Assembly (NCBI GenBank): GCA_045658005.1
Contig: JAZOUD010000123.1
Coordinates: forward strand, 19,655-83,654
Source: UBA2862 sp045658005
GTDB lineage: Bacteria > Bacillota > Clostridia > Christensenellales > Aristaeellaceae
Direction of reading: 5' to 3'
Length of the DNA stretch: 64,000 bases
Below are positions 25,622-33,377 of this stretch, in pieces. The position numbers were made by a program, and so were the translations under genes. The stretch's first letter is position 1. Every line of letters begins with the position of its first letter. The notes under the pieces were generated by a model, which had not been told where the DNA came from, did not search any database, and saw nothing but the letters and a program-made list of their open reading frames with translations.

Positions 25622-26782
25622 TTATGCCTCCTTGCTAGCCGCGATGGCTTGGTCCAAATCTGCAATAAGATCCTCCGCCGCCTCGATGCCGGGCGACAGC
25701 CGGATCAGGTTGTCCGAGATGCCCACCTTCAAACGCAAATCCCTCGGGATGGAGGCATGGGTCATCGTGGAAGGATGGCACGCCAGCGACTCCACGCCGC
25801 CGAGGCTCTCCGCAAGCGCGATCAGCTTCAGCGACCTGAAGAAGGTTCGGAAGTCGTATTCATCTTTGAGCGTAAAGGAGATCATCGAGCCGCCGTTCTT
25901 TGCCTGGCGGTTGTTGACCGCGTAGCCGGGATCAACCGGCAGGCCGGGATAGTGGACCCGCGCTACAGCGTCGTTGGACGCGAGCCATGAAGCGATCTTC
26001 TCTGCGTTCTCCACATGCCGGTCCATGCGTACCGCCAGCGTCTTAATGCCCCGGATCAGAAGGAAGGCGTCAAACGGCCCCAGCACGCCGCCGGTGGCGT
26101 TTTGCAGGAAGTACAGCCGCTCGGCCAGCGCGTCATCCTTCACCACCACCAGGCCAGCCACCAAGTCGCTGTGGCCGCCAAGGTACTTCGTGGCGCTGTG
26201 GATCACGATGTCCGCGCCCAGCGCCAGCGGCCTTTGCAGGTAGGGTGTCATGAAGGTGTTGTCCACGATGGTCAGCACGCCGTAGGCCTTCGCCAGCGTG
26301 GCCACAGCCGCGATGTCGGTGACGGTCATCAGCGGATTCGCCGGGCTCTCGATCAGTATGGCCCGCACGTCGTCCGTAATGGCGGTCTCAATGGCAGTGC
26401 TGTCTGAGGTATCCACGATGCCGTATTCCAGGCCGAACCGCATGAACACCTTGTCCAGCACGCGATAGGTGCCGCCGTAGACGTTGGAGGAGATCAGCAC
26501 CCTGTCCCCCGTCTTAAACAGCTGGAGCACCGCCGTGATCGCAGCCATGCCGGAGGCGAAGGCCAGGCCGTGCGTGCCGCCCTCCAGCTCCGCGATCAGC
26601 GCCTCCAGCGTGGCCCGGGTGGGATTGCCTGTGCGGGAATACTCCCACTTTGGATTGCCCTCCAGCTCGAACTGCTGGTAGGTGGAGGTCTGGTAGATGG
26701 GCACGTTCACCGAATGGGTCAGTTCATCTCCGAAGATGCCGCCGTGGATGAGCATGGATTCGATCCTGTTGTAGCTGGACAT
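25622..26782 (-). CDS. mccB: Trans-sulfuration PLP enzyme, MccB-type cystathionine gamma-lyase/homocysteine lyase
   Basis: A 386-residue fold-type I PLP enzyme of the Cys/Met metabolism family. VPIYQTSTYQQ, YSRTGNPTRATLE, FASGMAAITAV, ESPANPLM, and the PLP Lys in HSATKYLGGHSD are diagnostic; SLGGVESLACHPSTMTH is the C-terminal signature. ATG 26782 is preferred (SD AAAGGAG); an in-frame extension to 26890 reads through the attenuator and is not homologous. With mccA it converts homocysteine-derived cystathionine to cysteine. A Cys-codon leader peptide and terminator precede it. Confidence 0.93.
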   Translation of the reverse strand: MSSYNRIESMLIHGGIFGDELTHSVNVPIYQTSTYQQFELEGNPKWEYSRTGNPTRATLEALIAELEGGTHGLAFASGMAAITAVLQLFKTGDRVLISSNVYGGTYRVLDKVFMRFGLEYGIVDTSDSTAIETAITDDVRAILIESPANPLMTVTDIAAVATLAKAYGVLTIVDNTFMTPYLQRPLALGADIVIHSATKYLGGHSDLVAGLVVVKDDALAERLYFLQNATGGVLGPFDAFLLIRGIKTLAVRMDRHVENAEKIASWLASNDAVARVHYPGLPVDPGYAVNNRQAKNGGSMISFTLKDEYDFRTFFRSLKLIALAESLGGVESLACHPSTMTHASIPRDLRLKVGISDNLIRLSPGIEAAEDLIADLDQAIAASKEA

Positions 26783-26810
26783 ATGAAAACTCCTTTCGAC
26801 CTGAACACAG

Positions 26811-26855
26811 AAAAACGCCCGCCGCCTTGTTCCAATGGAATCCCGGCAGCGGGCG
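26811..26855 (-). terminator. Attenuator terminator upstream of mccB
   Basis: On the minus strand CGCCCGCTGCC (26855-26845) pairs with GGCGGCGGGCG (26826-26816), an 11-bp stem with one T-G pair, with a nested TTCC/GGAA hairpin, followed by five Ts (26815-26811). It lies between the leader peptide and mccB, 29 bases before the mccB start. The left arm can alternatively pair with the leader coding region (CCTGGCAG, 26907-26900), which would prevent the terminator. Confidence 0.82.
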
Positions 26856-26877
26856 ACGCGACGATTTATTTCCGTCG

Positions 26878-26943
26878 TCATTGCATGCAAAGCAACCCTC
26901 TGCCAGGACGTTTACAACAACAGGCGACAGAATTGTAAATCAT
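26878..26943 (-). CDS. Cysteine-rich leader peptide of the mcc operon (attenuation)
   Basis: A 21-codon ORF with a good SD (GAGGTG, 5 bases before the ATG). Residues 8-10 are three consecutive Cys codons (TGT TGT TGT), and residue 19 is also Cys. The stop TGA lies just before a GACGACG hairpin and the terminator. The transcript would start near 26970 from the consensus promoter at 26977. The arrangement of promoter, Cys-run leader, terminator and cysteine biosynthesis genes is what ribosome-mediated attenuation by cysteinyl-tRNA supply predicts: stalling at the Cys run when cysteine is scarce would favour readthrough. Confidence 0.8.
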   Translation of the reverse strand: MIYNSVACCCKRPGRGLLCMQ

Positions 26944-26976
26944 GTTCGCACCTCATTCCCGATTGATTTAGTAGGT

Positions 26977-27005
26977 ATTGTAACCGACGGGATTTCGTTT
27001 GTCAA
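26977..27005 (-). promoter_or_regulatory. Sigma-A promoter of the mcc operon
   Basis: On the minus strand TTGACA (27005-27000), 17-bp spacer, TACAAT (26982-26977): near-consensus. A second possible promoter, TTGACA-17-TATGCT, lies about 40 bases further upstream. Confidence 0.85.
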
Positions 27006-27052
27006 CCCCTGAAGCTATAGCATATTTTTATGCCTGTCCATTGTCAAAGACT

Positions 27053-27067
27053 ATTGGACAATCCAAT
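27053..27067. promoter_or_regulatory. Small inverted repeat between mcc operon and CMD-family gene
   Basis: ATTGGA and TCCAAT around a CAA centre. Position between divergent genes suggests an operator; the regulator is unknown. Confidence 0.35.
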
Positions 27068-27107
27068 GTAGCGCATGGTAACATAACCCGGCAGAGGGGG
27101 TAATACC

Positions 27108-27620
27108 ATGCCGCGAATATCAAAAATCGATCTGAACAACGCTTCGCCTGAAGTCCGGGAAGCGGTTGCCGCCCACCTTTCGGAGGGCTATCGGCTGACG
27201 AATGAAAAGCTGACGCTCCTGCACAATGTCACCGCCTTCAATGCGCTGGAGGCGCAGTCCTACGCGCTGGACAGGGAGTTCCAGCGCCTCGTGGGCAAGC
27301 GCGCGGCGGATTTCTTTGAATACACCATCTCCCTTGAAAACGACTGCCTGGTGTGCAGCCGGTACTTCGCCAAGCTGCTTCGGCAGAACGGCATCGAGGA
27401 TTTTGAGCACTTCGCCTTTACCGACGAGGAGCAGCTGCTGATCGACTACGGACGCGCCCTGGCCAGGGATGCAAAGCACATTCCCGACGAACTGTTCGAC
27501 CGGCTGCGCTCCGCATTTTCCGAGGAGACCATCGTGGTCGCGACCGCCATGGGTGTGTTCATGATCGCCAACAACGTCTTCAATGACGCGCTGCAGGTCG
27601 AACCGGAAGGCAAGGTGTGA
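27108..27620 (+). CDS. Carboxymuconolactone decarboxylase (CMD)/AhpD-like family protein
   Basis: A 170-residue all-helical protein. The CMD-fold core contains ENDCLVCSRYFAKLL: the CxxC pair of the peroxidase-type active site is kept, but the His usually found four residues later is replaced by Phe/Ala. Upstream, ALDREFQRLVGKRAADFFEYTISL fits the family helix before the active site. Members range from thiol peroxidase partners to decarboxylases; substrate unknown. A cysteine-redox role would suit the neighbouring mcc operon, but this is inference. SD AGAGGGGG precedes the ATG. Confidence 0.8.
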   Translation: MPRISKIDLNNASPEVREAVAAHLSEGYRLTNEKLTLLHNVTAFNALEAQSYALDREFQRLVGKRAADFFEYTISLENDCLVCSRYFAKLLRQNGIEDFEHFAFTDEEQLLIDYGRALARDAKHIPDELFDRLRSAFSEETIVVATAMGVFMIANNVFNDALQVEPEGKV

Positions 27621-27625
27621 ATGAC

Positions 27626-27655
27626 GACGGCTTCCATTGGAGGCCGCCGTCTTTA
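27626..27655. terminator. Hairpin between CMD gene and larE remnant
   Basis: GACGGC (27626-27631) and GCCGTC (27646-27651) followed by TTTA. Confidence 0.55.
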
Positions 27656-27660
27656 TGCGC

Positions 27661-28415
27661 CTACGCTTGATTCAGCGTCTCGTTCATGCTGCCGGTACGA
27701 TAGCCGAGGATATCGAGCGTGACATAAGCAAAGCCGATTTCCTTGAAGGCCTGTGCCACCTTCAGTCGGGCCGGTTCCTCCATGAACTGGGGAAACTGTT
27801 CCGGGGGCAGCTCGATGCGGGCAATTATTCCCATGGATGCGCACGCGCAGCTGCGTGAAACCCATATCCAGCAGGAGCTGTTCCGCCTTGTCCACCATGC
27901 CGAGCTTTTCCACATTGATGGTATCGCCGTAGGGAAAGCGGCTGGACAGGCAGGCGAAAGACTGTTTGTTCCAGGTTGCAAGGCCCAGGTGCTTTGACAG
28001 CATGCGGATGTCCAGCTTCGTAAAGCCGTGCTCGCGCAGCGGGCTCAGGATGCCCAGCTCGGCCACCGCCTGCAGGCCGGGTCGGTAGTCGCCATTATCG
28101 TCGATGTTGGAACACTCCAGCACCGCGGCGATGCCTTCCTCGCGCTGAATGTTCAGTATCTTCCCGAACAACTCCCGCTTGCACAGGTAGCAGCGGTTCT
28201 TCGGGTTGTGGGCGAACCCCTCCACCGAAAGTTCCTCCGACAGGAACACGATCTGCCGGATGCCGTTGGCCTGACAGAACGCCTCGGCCTCCTTCAATTC
28301 CCGCTCCGGGAATGTCGCCGAGGACGCCGTGGCCGCAAGGGCATTCCCGCCCAACGCCGCTTTCGCCGCATGCAGCAAAAAGGTAGAATCCACGCCGCCC
28401 GAGAAGGCGACCGGT
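27661..28415 (-). pseudogene. larE: larE pseudogene (ATP-dependent sacrificial sulfur transferase), 5' truncated and frameshifted
   Basis: The PP-loop motif VAFSGGVDSTFLL, PKNRCYLCK (cysteine motif), ECSNIDDNGDYRPG and WNKQSFACLSSRFPYG identify LarE, which makes the nickel-pincer cofactor of lactate racemase. Two lesions are seen. Near 27826 a single extra base (AATAATTGCC where AATATTGCC would keep frame) shifts the frame; the correct C terminus (IARIELPPEQFPQF to YRTGSMNE) continues in the other frame to a stop at 27661. At the 5' end homology begins only at the PP-loop; the usual preceding 20 or so residues are missing, replaced by sequence next to a recombinase fragment. Probably nonfunctional. 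Confidence 0.85.
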
Positions 28416-28499
28416 TGAACGATGGTAATGTATGCTCTGTCGATCTGCTCACGCCTCTCATTACATATGGCCCAAAACAAGGAAAAGGGGTACGGCCAA

Positions 28500-29327
28500 T
28501 CACCGTACCCCATCAATCTTATGCTCTGATCCATCCCTCAACACATACACCAAACGAATGTCCTTCTTTGTCCCACTGACGACCACCTTCTCTACGAACG
28601 CCGTGAATACCGCCGGATCAAACTCCAGGCACTCCTCCTGCCCGGCCAGCATGCGCATGAACAGCGATATCCGCTTTGCCCGGTATTCCTTGTCCTCCTT
28701 CTCACGCTGGATCACCACAATCTTCGCCGCCAGCCTCTCGTACTGACTGACCAGCCGGTCGTATTCCGGAGTGAACTCGTCTTCCGTCATCTGCGTCCGT
28801 GCGTTCTCATTGACCAGTCCTCGGATTCTCTGCGCCAGTCCCACAGCCTGATCCTGTAGCTTGGCAATCTGCCTGGCCTGTTCATCGGTGGTCAGCACCC
28901 CATCCAGAATCTGTCTGCAGCCCTCCATCACCTCTTGCTTCCTTACCAACAGCCTGGCCATCACTTGGACGAAACCCGCCTTGACGGTCTTCTCCTTGAC
29001 ATGTGGCGTTGTGCAGCGCTTTACCTTCTCGTATTTCCGTTTGCAGCGCCATATCAAGGTGCGGTATGGATCATTTGAATGCCAGACCTTGCTTCCGTAG
29101 AAGCCGCCACAGTCCGCGCATACAATCCTGCTGGCGAACACGCCGCGTCCGCTGTACCGACTTCCAAACTGCCTGCGGCTCTCGATCTCCATCTGCACCA
29201 GTTCAAAAAACTCGGCACTGACGATGGCTGGGTGGCTGTTCCTGACGTGATACTGCGGAAGCTCGCCCTCATTTTTCTTCATCTTCTTCGTGGGGAAGTC
29301 CGTGCAGAAGGTCTTCTGCAAAATCGC
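28500..29327 (-). pseudogene. Large serine recombinase, C-terminal fragment
   Basis: About 275 residues matching the recombinase and zinc-ribbon/coiled-coil part of large serine recombinases: AILQKTF, TKKMKKNEGELPQYHVRNSHPAIV, the zinc ribbon around CADCGG and CKRKYEK, and a coiled coil (EYDRLVSQYERLAAKIVVIQ). The N-terminal catalytic domain with the active Ser is absent, with a stop directly upstream of the AILQ segment. It is a remnant of an integrative element, lying next to the truncated larE 5' end. Confidence 0.88.
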
Positions 29328-29345
29328 ATGGCTTTACCATCTCCC

Positions 29346-29519
29346 CTACTCCCGTTTCAAACGATCCGCCAGCCTGCAGATCGCTTCCACTGCCCTCAAA
29401 ACTGTAAATATTGTATGTGACGGGTCCCCCTCTCTGATGCGCAAGGTGCGCCTGATCTCCTTCGGTATGACCACCCGGCCCAGTTCGTCTATCCTTCTTA
29501 CAATGCCCGTCGCTCGCAT
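29346..29519 (-). pseudogene. AbrB/SpoVT-type DNA-binding domain, truncated
   Basis: A 57-residue ORF from ATG 29519 with SD GGAGGCG. Residues 1-33 (MRATGIVRRIDELG, VIPKEIRRTLRIREGDP) are the swapped-hairpin DNA-binding domain of AbrB/SpoVT regulators. After REGDP homology stops and unrelated sequence leads to a stop. Full-length relatives continue with a strand pair (about 50 residues) or a GAF domain (SpoVT). It may still make a small protein but looks like a deletion product fused to recombinase DNA. Confidence 0.8.
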
Positions 29520-29636
29520 AAAAAACGCCTCCGATACGCTCAAACTGCTTCATGATGTGTGCGTAGTTTGCACGAATCGGGGCGTTTTATGCGTTTTCGC
29601 TGACTTCGCAGGCTTACAGGCGTTCATGCTCTCCTT

Positions 29637-30191
29637 TTATGCCGGCCTGGTCGCCACCGTCAAGCGCGTCAGCGGGCATCCCGACGCAAACAGCCTTTGA
29701 TAGACTGCTTTGCACTTTTCATAGCGTTCAAATGCCTTGAGCGCTTCACATTCATTGGAATACACCTTCCAGCAGCCGCAGGACAGGCAATTCCTGCCGC
29801 CGTTTTCGATAAATCCCAACACGTCCTCCAGCGGATAACCCAGGAATACGCCGATCTCATGAGGAAATGCGTCGAGACTGTGAAGCCGCGTCCGCAGTAT
29901 ATCCAGCGCGCCTTCAACATCAAAGGCGCTGTATCCACAGGCTTCAAGCAGCTGCCGCACACCTTTGTCTGCGAGCGACTTTTCCAGTTCTTCCGCCCGG
30001 TAGAGGTAGATCAGCGCTTTCCCCCGGAAGATTTTCAGTATCGTCATTGTCACGCCCTTGTCCATAAGCTGCTCGCTCAGCGTGGCGAATTCCGCAGGAA
30101 AGCCATCCCACATGGTATAGTTGAACAGGTTGCCGAGCTTCAGCCGCGCCAATGTTGGCGAAGCATGGTTGATAATCGCGCGTTCCAGCAT
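29637..30191 (-). CDS. DUF3793 family protein
   Basis: A 184-residue protein with the DUF3793 pattern: LFNYTMWDGF near the N terminus, FPHEIGVFLGYPLEDVLGFIENGG, then CLSCGCWKVYSNECEA and FERYEKCKAVYQRLFASG. The Cys residues (C..CGCW, KC) suggest metal or redox function. Biochemical role unknown to me. SD GAGGA precedes the ATG. Flanked on both sides by decayed genes but itself intact. Confidence 0.8.
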   Translation of the reverse strand: MLERAIINHASPTLARLKLGNLFNYTMWDGFPAEFATLSEQLMDKGVTMTILKIFRGKALIYLYRAEELEKSLADKGVRQLLEACGYSAFDVEGALDILRTRLHSLDAFPHEIGVFLGYPLEDVLGFIENGGRNCLSCGCWKVYSNECEALKAFERYEKCKAVYQRLFASGCPLTRLTVATRPA

Positions 30192-30635
30192 AGCATGTCC
30201 TCACTTTGTGTTAGTAGTGACTAATCTTTAGTTATAATATACTAACCATAGATAATTGTCAATGGATTTATCTGAATTTCACATTTGGATTTAGACCTGG
30301 TTTATATATTTGCAATATACATAAGCATTCAGTTTGTTTTCGTGACTGGAAAACACTTCTTGCAAACTGATACTGCCTATGGTAAACTTGGCTTATACAT
30401 ACACGATGAGGATAAAGCAATTCAACAGAGCGCTGAAAAAGCTGCTGGAAGAAGTATGACCGCAGAGCGACTGAACGCGCTCGCTTCCTCCAGGGACACT
30501 GACCGCCTTCCTGAAGCAGCAGAGTTCTCAGTGATAACCAACCGCAAAGCATCACCGCGACGGCTTCATATTGACCGAAGAGTGAACAAGGAAGTGGTTG
30601 CGGCCAGTTCAACCAAAGTCGAAAGGAAGAAACGA
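30192..30635. other. Non-coding spacer, no recognisable gene
   Basis: AT-rich from 30200 to about 30430, then higher GC. Open frames on both strands (plus 30285 onward, minus 30268-30645) show no family I recognise. The last 30 bases hold the iolG-type SD (GAAAGGAAG). Possibly remnant DNA. Confidence 0.5.
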
Positions 30636-31659
30636 ATGAAAACACTCCGAATTGGAATCATCGGCGCGGGCCGCATCGGCAGGCTGTATGCCAATAATCT
30701 GAAAAGCCGTGTACCTGGCGCGGAGTTGGCCGCCATCTCCGATGTCTATGCGCCCGCAGCCAAGGAGGTTGCCGCTGCCCTGGGCATCGCGGCCTTCAGC
30801 GATTATCGCGACATTCTGTCCGATCCCACCGTCGACGCGGTCTTTATCTGTTCTTCCACGGATACGCACCTCTCCCATCTCCATCGAAGCCGCCAGGGCG
30901 GGCAAGCACATTTTCTGCGAGAAGCCCATCGACCACGACCTGGACAAGATCAAAGCCGTGATCGAGGCTGTCAAGGCATCCGGCGTCAAGTACCAGGTCG
31001 GCTTCAACCGGCGCTTTGACCGCAACTTCAGGCGCGTCCATGAGGTCGTGAAGGCGGGCAGCGTCGGCGACGTTCACATTGTGAAGGTCACGAGCCGCGA
31101 CCCGGAAGCCCCGCCCCTCTCCTATGTCAGGACCTCGGGCGGCCTGTTCCTGGACATGGCCATCCATGATTTCGACATGGTGCGCTACCTGACCGGCAGT
31201 GAGGTCACGGAGGTCAGCGCCTTCGGGGCGTGCCTGGTCGACCCGGAGATCGGAAAAGCGGGCGACGTGGACACCTGCACCATCATGCTGAGGTTTGAAA
31301 ACGGTGCACTGGGCGTCATCGACAACAGCCGCCAGGCGGTCTACGGCTATGACCAGAGGATCGAGGTGTTTGGCTCAAGGGGATGCGTGACGGCTGACAA
31401 CGAGACCGCCAACAACACGACGCTGTATACAGCGGACGCCGTGACCCGTGAAAAGCCACTGTGGTTCTTCCTGGAAAGGTACAACGACGCCTACATCGCC
31501 GAGGCACAGAACTTTGTGGATGCCTGCCTCAACGATCGGGAAACCCTGGTTGGCGTCAACGACGGGCTCCAGCCGGTATTGATCGGACTGGCGGCGAAGG
31601 AAAGCTGCGCGCGGGGCGGCATGCCAGTGAGGATTGACAAGGAGGGCCGCCATGACTGA
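30636..31659 (+). pseudogene. iolG: Gfo/Idh/MocA-family oxidoreductase (inositol 2-dehydrogenase-like), frameshifted
   Basis: N-terminal Rossmann domain IGIIGAGRIGRLYANNL, then AVFICSSTDTH; the frame breaks and resumes with IEAARAGKHIFCEKPIDHD, the catalytic Lys motif (EKP), followed by GFNRRFDRNF and the C-terminal domain. CACCTCTCCC near 30875 has one C too many; removing it gives TDTHSPISIEAA, the family consensus, and makes the total length divisible by three. A single-base insertion (or sequencing error) therefore disrupts an otherwise complete 340-residue NAD(H)-dependent sugar/inositol dehydrogenase. SD AAAGGAAG precedes ATG 30636. The downstream hydrolase overlaps its stop. Confidence 0.88.
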
Positions 31660-32407
31660 AATCATCAAGATCCCCGCCAGTATGGGCAGCCTCTACGGGG
31701 TTCTCCATGCACGATCCTCATGCCTGCTCATCCTCTCCCATGGCTTCGGCGGCAGCCATACGAATCATCATGACTATGCTGACTTCTTCTTATCCAAGGG
31801 AATGTCGGTGTTCAATCTGGACTTCTGCGGCGGCGGACTGGAGAGCAAGAGCGATGGATCGATGCTGGAGATGACAGTCCTCACCGAAGCTGAAGATCTC
31901 AACGCGGTGATCGACCATTTCAAAAACGATCCTCGCTTCACAAAGCTATTCCTGATGGGCTTCAGTCAGGGCGGTTTCGTGTCTTCATATGTGGCAGCAC
32001 AGAGGCCGGAGGATGTAGCCGGACTTGTCCTCGAATACCCCGCCTACGTCCTGCAGGATGACGCCAGAAAAAGAATGCTGCCCGATGGCGCCTTCCCTGC
32101 CACCAGCAATGTTATGGGGCAAACGATTGGCCGTGTTTACAATGAAGCTGCAGTCTCCTTTGATATTTATGATGTAATCGGAGGTTACACCGGCAAAGCC
32201 CTCATCCTTCACGGCGATCAGGATGGGATTGTCCCCTTGAAATATTCCGCCCGCGCGGCGAAGGTAATCCCAAAGGCGGAGTTGATCGTCATTCCCGGCC
32301 AGGGGCATGGGTTTACCGGGACAGCCAGGCGGCAGGCGATGGAAAAGGAATGGGCTTTCATCCAGAGGTGCCTTATAGTAAGAGCCCCCTCGTATATTGT
32401 CGAGTGA
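31652..32407 (+). CDS. Alpha/beta hydrolase, esterase-like
   Basis: A 251-residue cytoplasmic hydrolase. LILSHGFGGSHTNH is the oxyanion region, MGFSQGGFVS holds the nucleophile Ser, LILHGDQDGIVPLKYS the Asp and IPGQGHGF the His. The layout fits the feruloyl-esterase/prolyl-oligopeptidase-like branch; substrate unknown. ATG 31652 lies inside the end of the dehydrogenase gene with SD AAGGAGGG. The 3' end borders recombinase remnant DNA, and the last residues (RAPSYIVE) may not be native. Confidence 0.85.
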   Translation: MTEIIKIPASMGSLYGVLHARSSCLLILSHGFGGSHTNHHDYADFFLSKGMSVFNLDFCGGGLESKSDGSMLEMTVLTEAEDLNAVIDHFKNDPRFTKLFLMGFSQGGFVSSYVAAQRPEDVAGLVLEYPAYVLQDDARKRMLPDGAFPATSNVMGQTIGRVYNEAAVSFDIYDVIGGYTGKALILHGDQDGIVPLKYSARAAKVIPKAELIVIPGQGHGFTGTARRQAMEKEWAFIQRCLIVRAPSYIVE

Positions 32408-32479
32408 CTGCTGGCGCAGAGAGAAAAGAGCAGGGCTTGTTTTAGCCTATATGTTGATTGCTTGTAAACCAAAAATATG

Positions 32480-32675
32480 AAAAACCTATTGTATTTAACT
32501 TTGGCGTAGATATCCATAGTAATCTTACTGTTCTCATGACCAGCAAGATATTGAACAGTTTTGGGGTCGACGCCTGCATAAATCAGATTAGTAATGTAGG
32601 TATGACGCAACTGATGCGGTGTCACATCGAAATCCAAGCTGTAGACTACATGTCCATTGTTTCTTGCTTTCCTTT
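32480..32675 (-). pseudogene. Tyrosine recombinase (phage integrase), C-terminal fragment
   Basis: On the minus strand the frame reads RNNGHVVYSLDFDVTPHQLRHTYITN then YAGVDPKTVQYLAGHENS and TMDIYAKVKYNR, the catalytic C-terminal box (HxLRH, later GH) of integrases of the Tn916/phage type. There is no N-terminal part. The fragment joins directly to the sortase gene at about 32670 and has replaced its 3' end. Confidence 0.85.
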
Positions 32676-33346
32676 TCCCAGAGCGTGCTGAACGCGATCA
32701 GCGGATGCCGCCGAAGAAAGTCAAGGTTCCGGTAGTGCGTCAGTATGCCAAACATACTGCCATCCTTCATGCTGTGGCCGTGGATCAGCAGGTTCTGGGT
32801 CCGCGGAGTCAAGGGGTGGTTCTCGTCCAGGAACAGTGTGCCTGAAGCATTTCCCGCGCCGGTGAAGTCGTGGTCGAGATAATAGCTGTTATCCCAATAT
32901 ACCACCGGCTGGTAGACAACGCCGCCGATGCCAAGCCAGCCGATCGTGTCGGGATTCTCCCTGGCCAGCTTTTGCATCTCCGGCAGTATGTCGAGGTCAG
33001 TGCGATGGAAAACAGTTACCGGCGCGGCACCCGGGGCGGCCTGTTCCGTTTGAATCTCCGACTCCACAGGCGGCGCTGCGACCTCCGCTTCCATTTGGTT
33101 TCCGCTGACGTTGTGCATGACAGCCAGCCGCCGGTTCAGCCTGGCCGTGCGGACGCTGCGGACGATCACCGAGGCCGACAGTGACAGCACCCCTACGATG
33201 ACTAGAATCAGCACGCACTCCGCAACGATGAAACGCCCCCGGTTGACGGCAGGAAAACGGCGACGGCGACGCGCAGGCATTCGATCCCGGAGGAATCTGT
33301 ACAGCCTATGGCCGCAATCGGCCCGCCATCGCCGTCGTCTTGACAT
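32666..33346 (-). pseudogene. Class B-type sortase, C-terminally truncated
   Basis: About 227 residues: basic N terminus, membrane anchor (VAECVLILVIVGVLSLSASVIV), then the sortase barrel with LPEMQKLARENPDTIGWL, YYLDHDFTG, GTLFLDENHPL and LLIHGHSM (catalytic His). It closely parallels the intact sortase at 47503-48594 up to FSTLWEKE, then is cut by the recombinase fragment, losing the catalytic Cys (TLxTC) and Arg. It cannot transpeptidate. It sits directly downstream of the GDPD surface protein, its presumed former substrate. Confidence 0.9.
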
Positions 33347-33377
33347 TTTGCTGTTCTCCTGCGATTCTGTTTATCTG

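Noticed and set aside
28416..28534. N-terminal extension of LarE to 28534
   Set aside because: The first 50 or so residues are unrelated to the family and derive from sequence next to the recombinase fragment.
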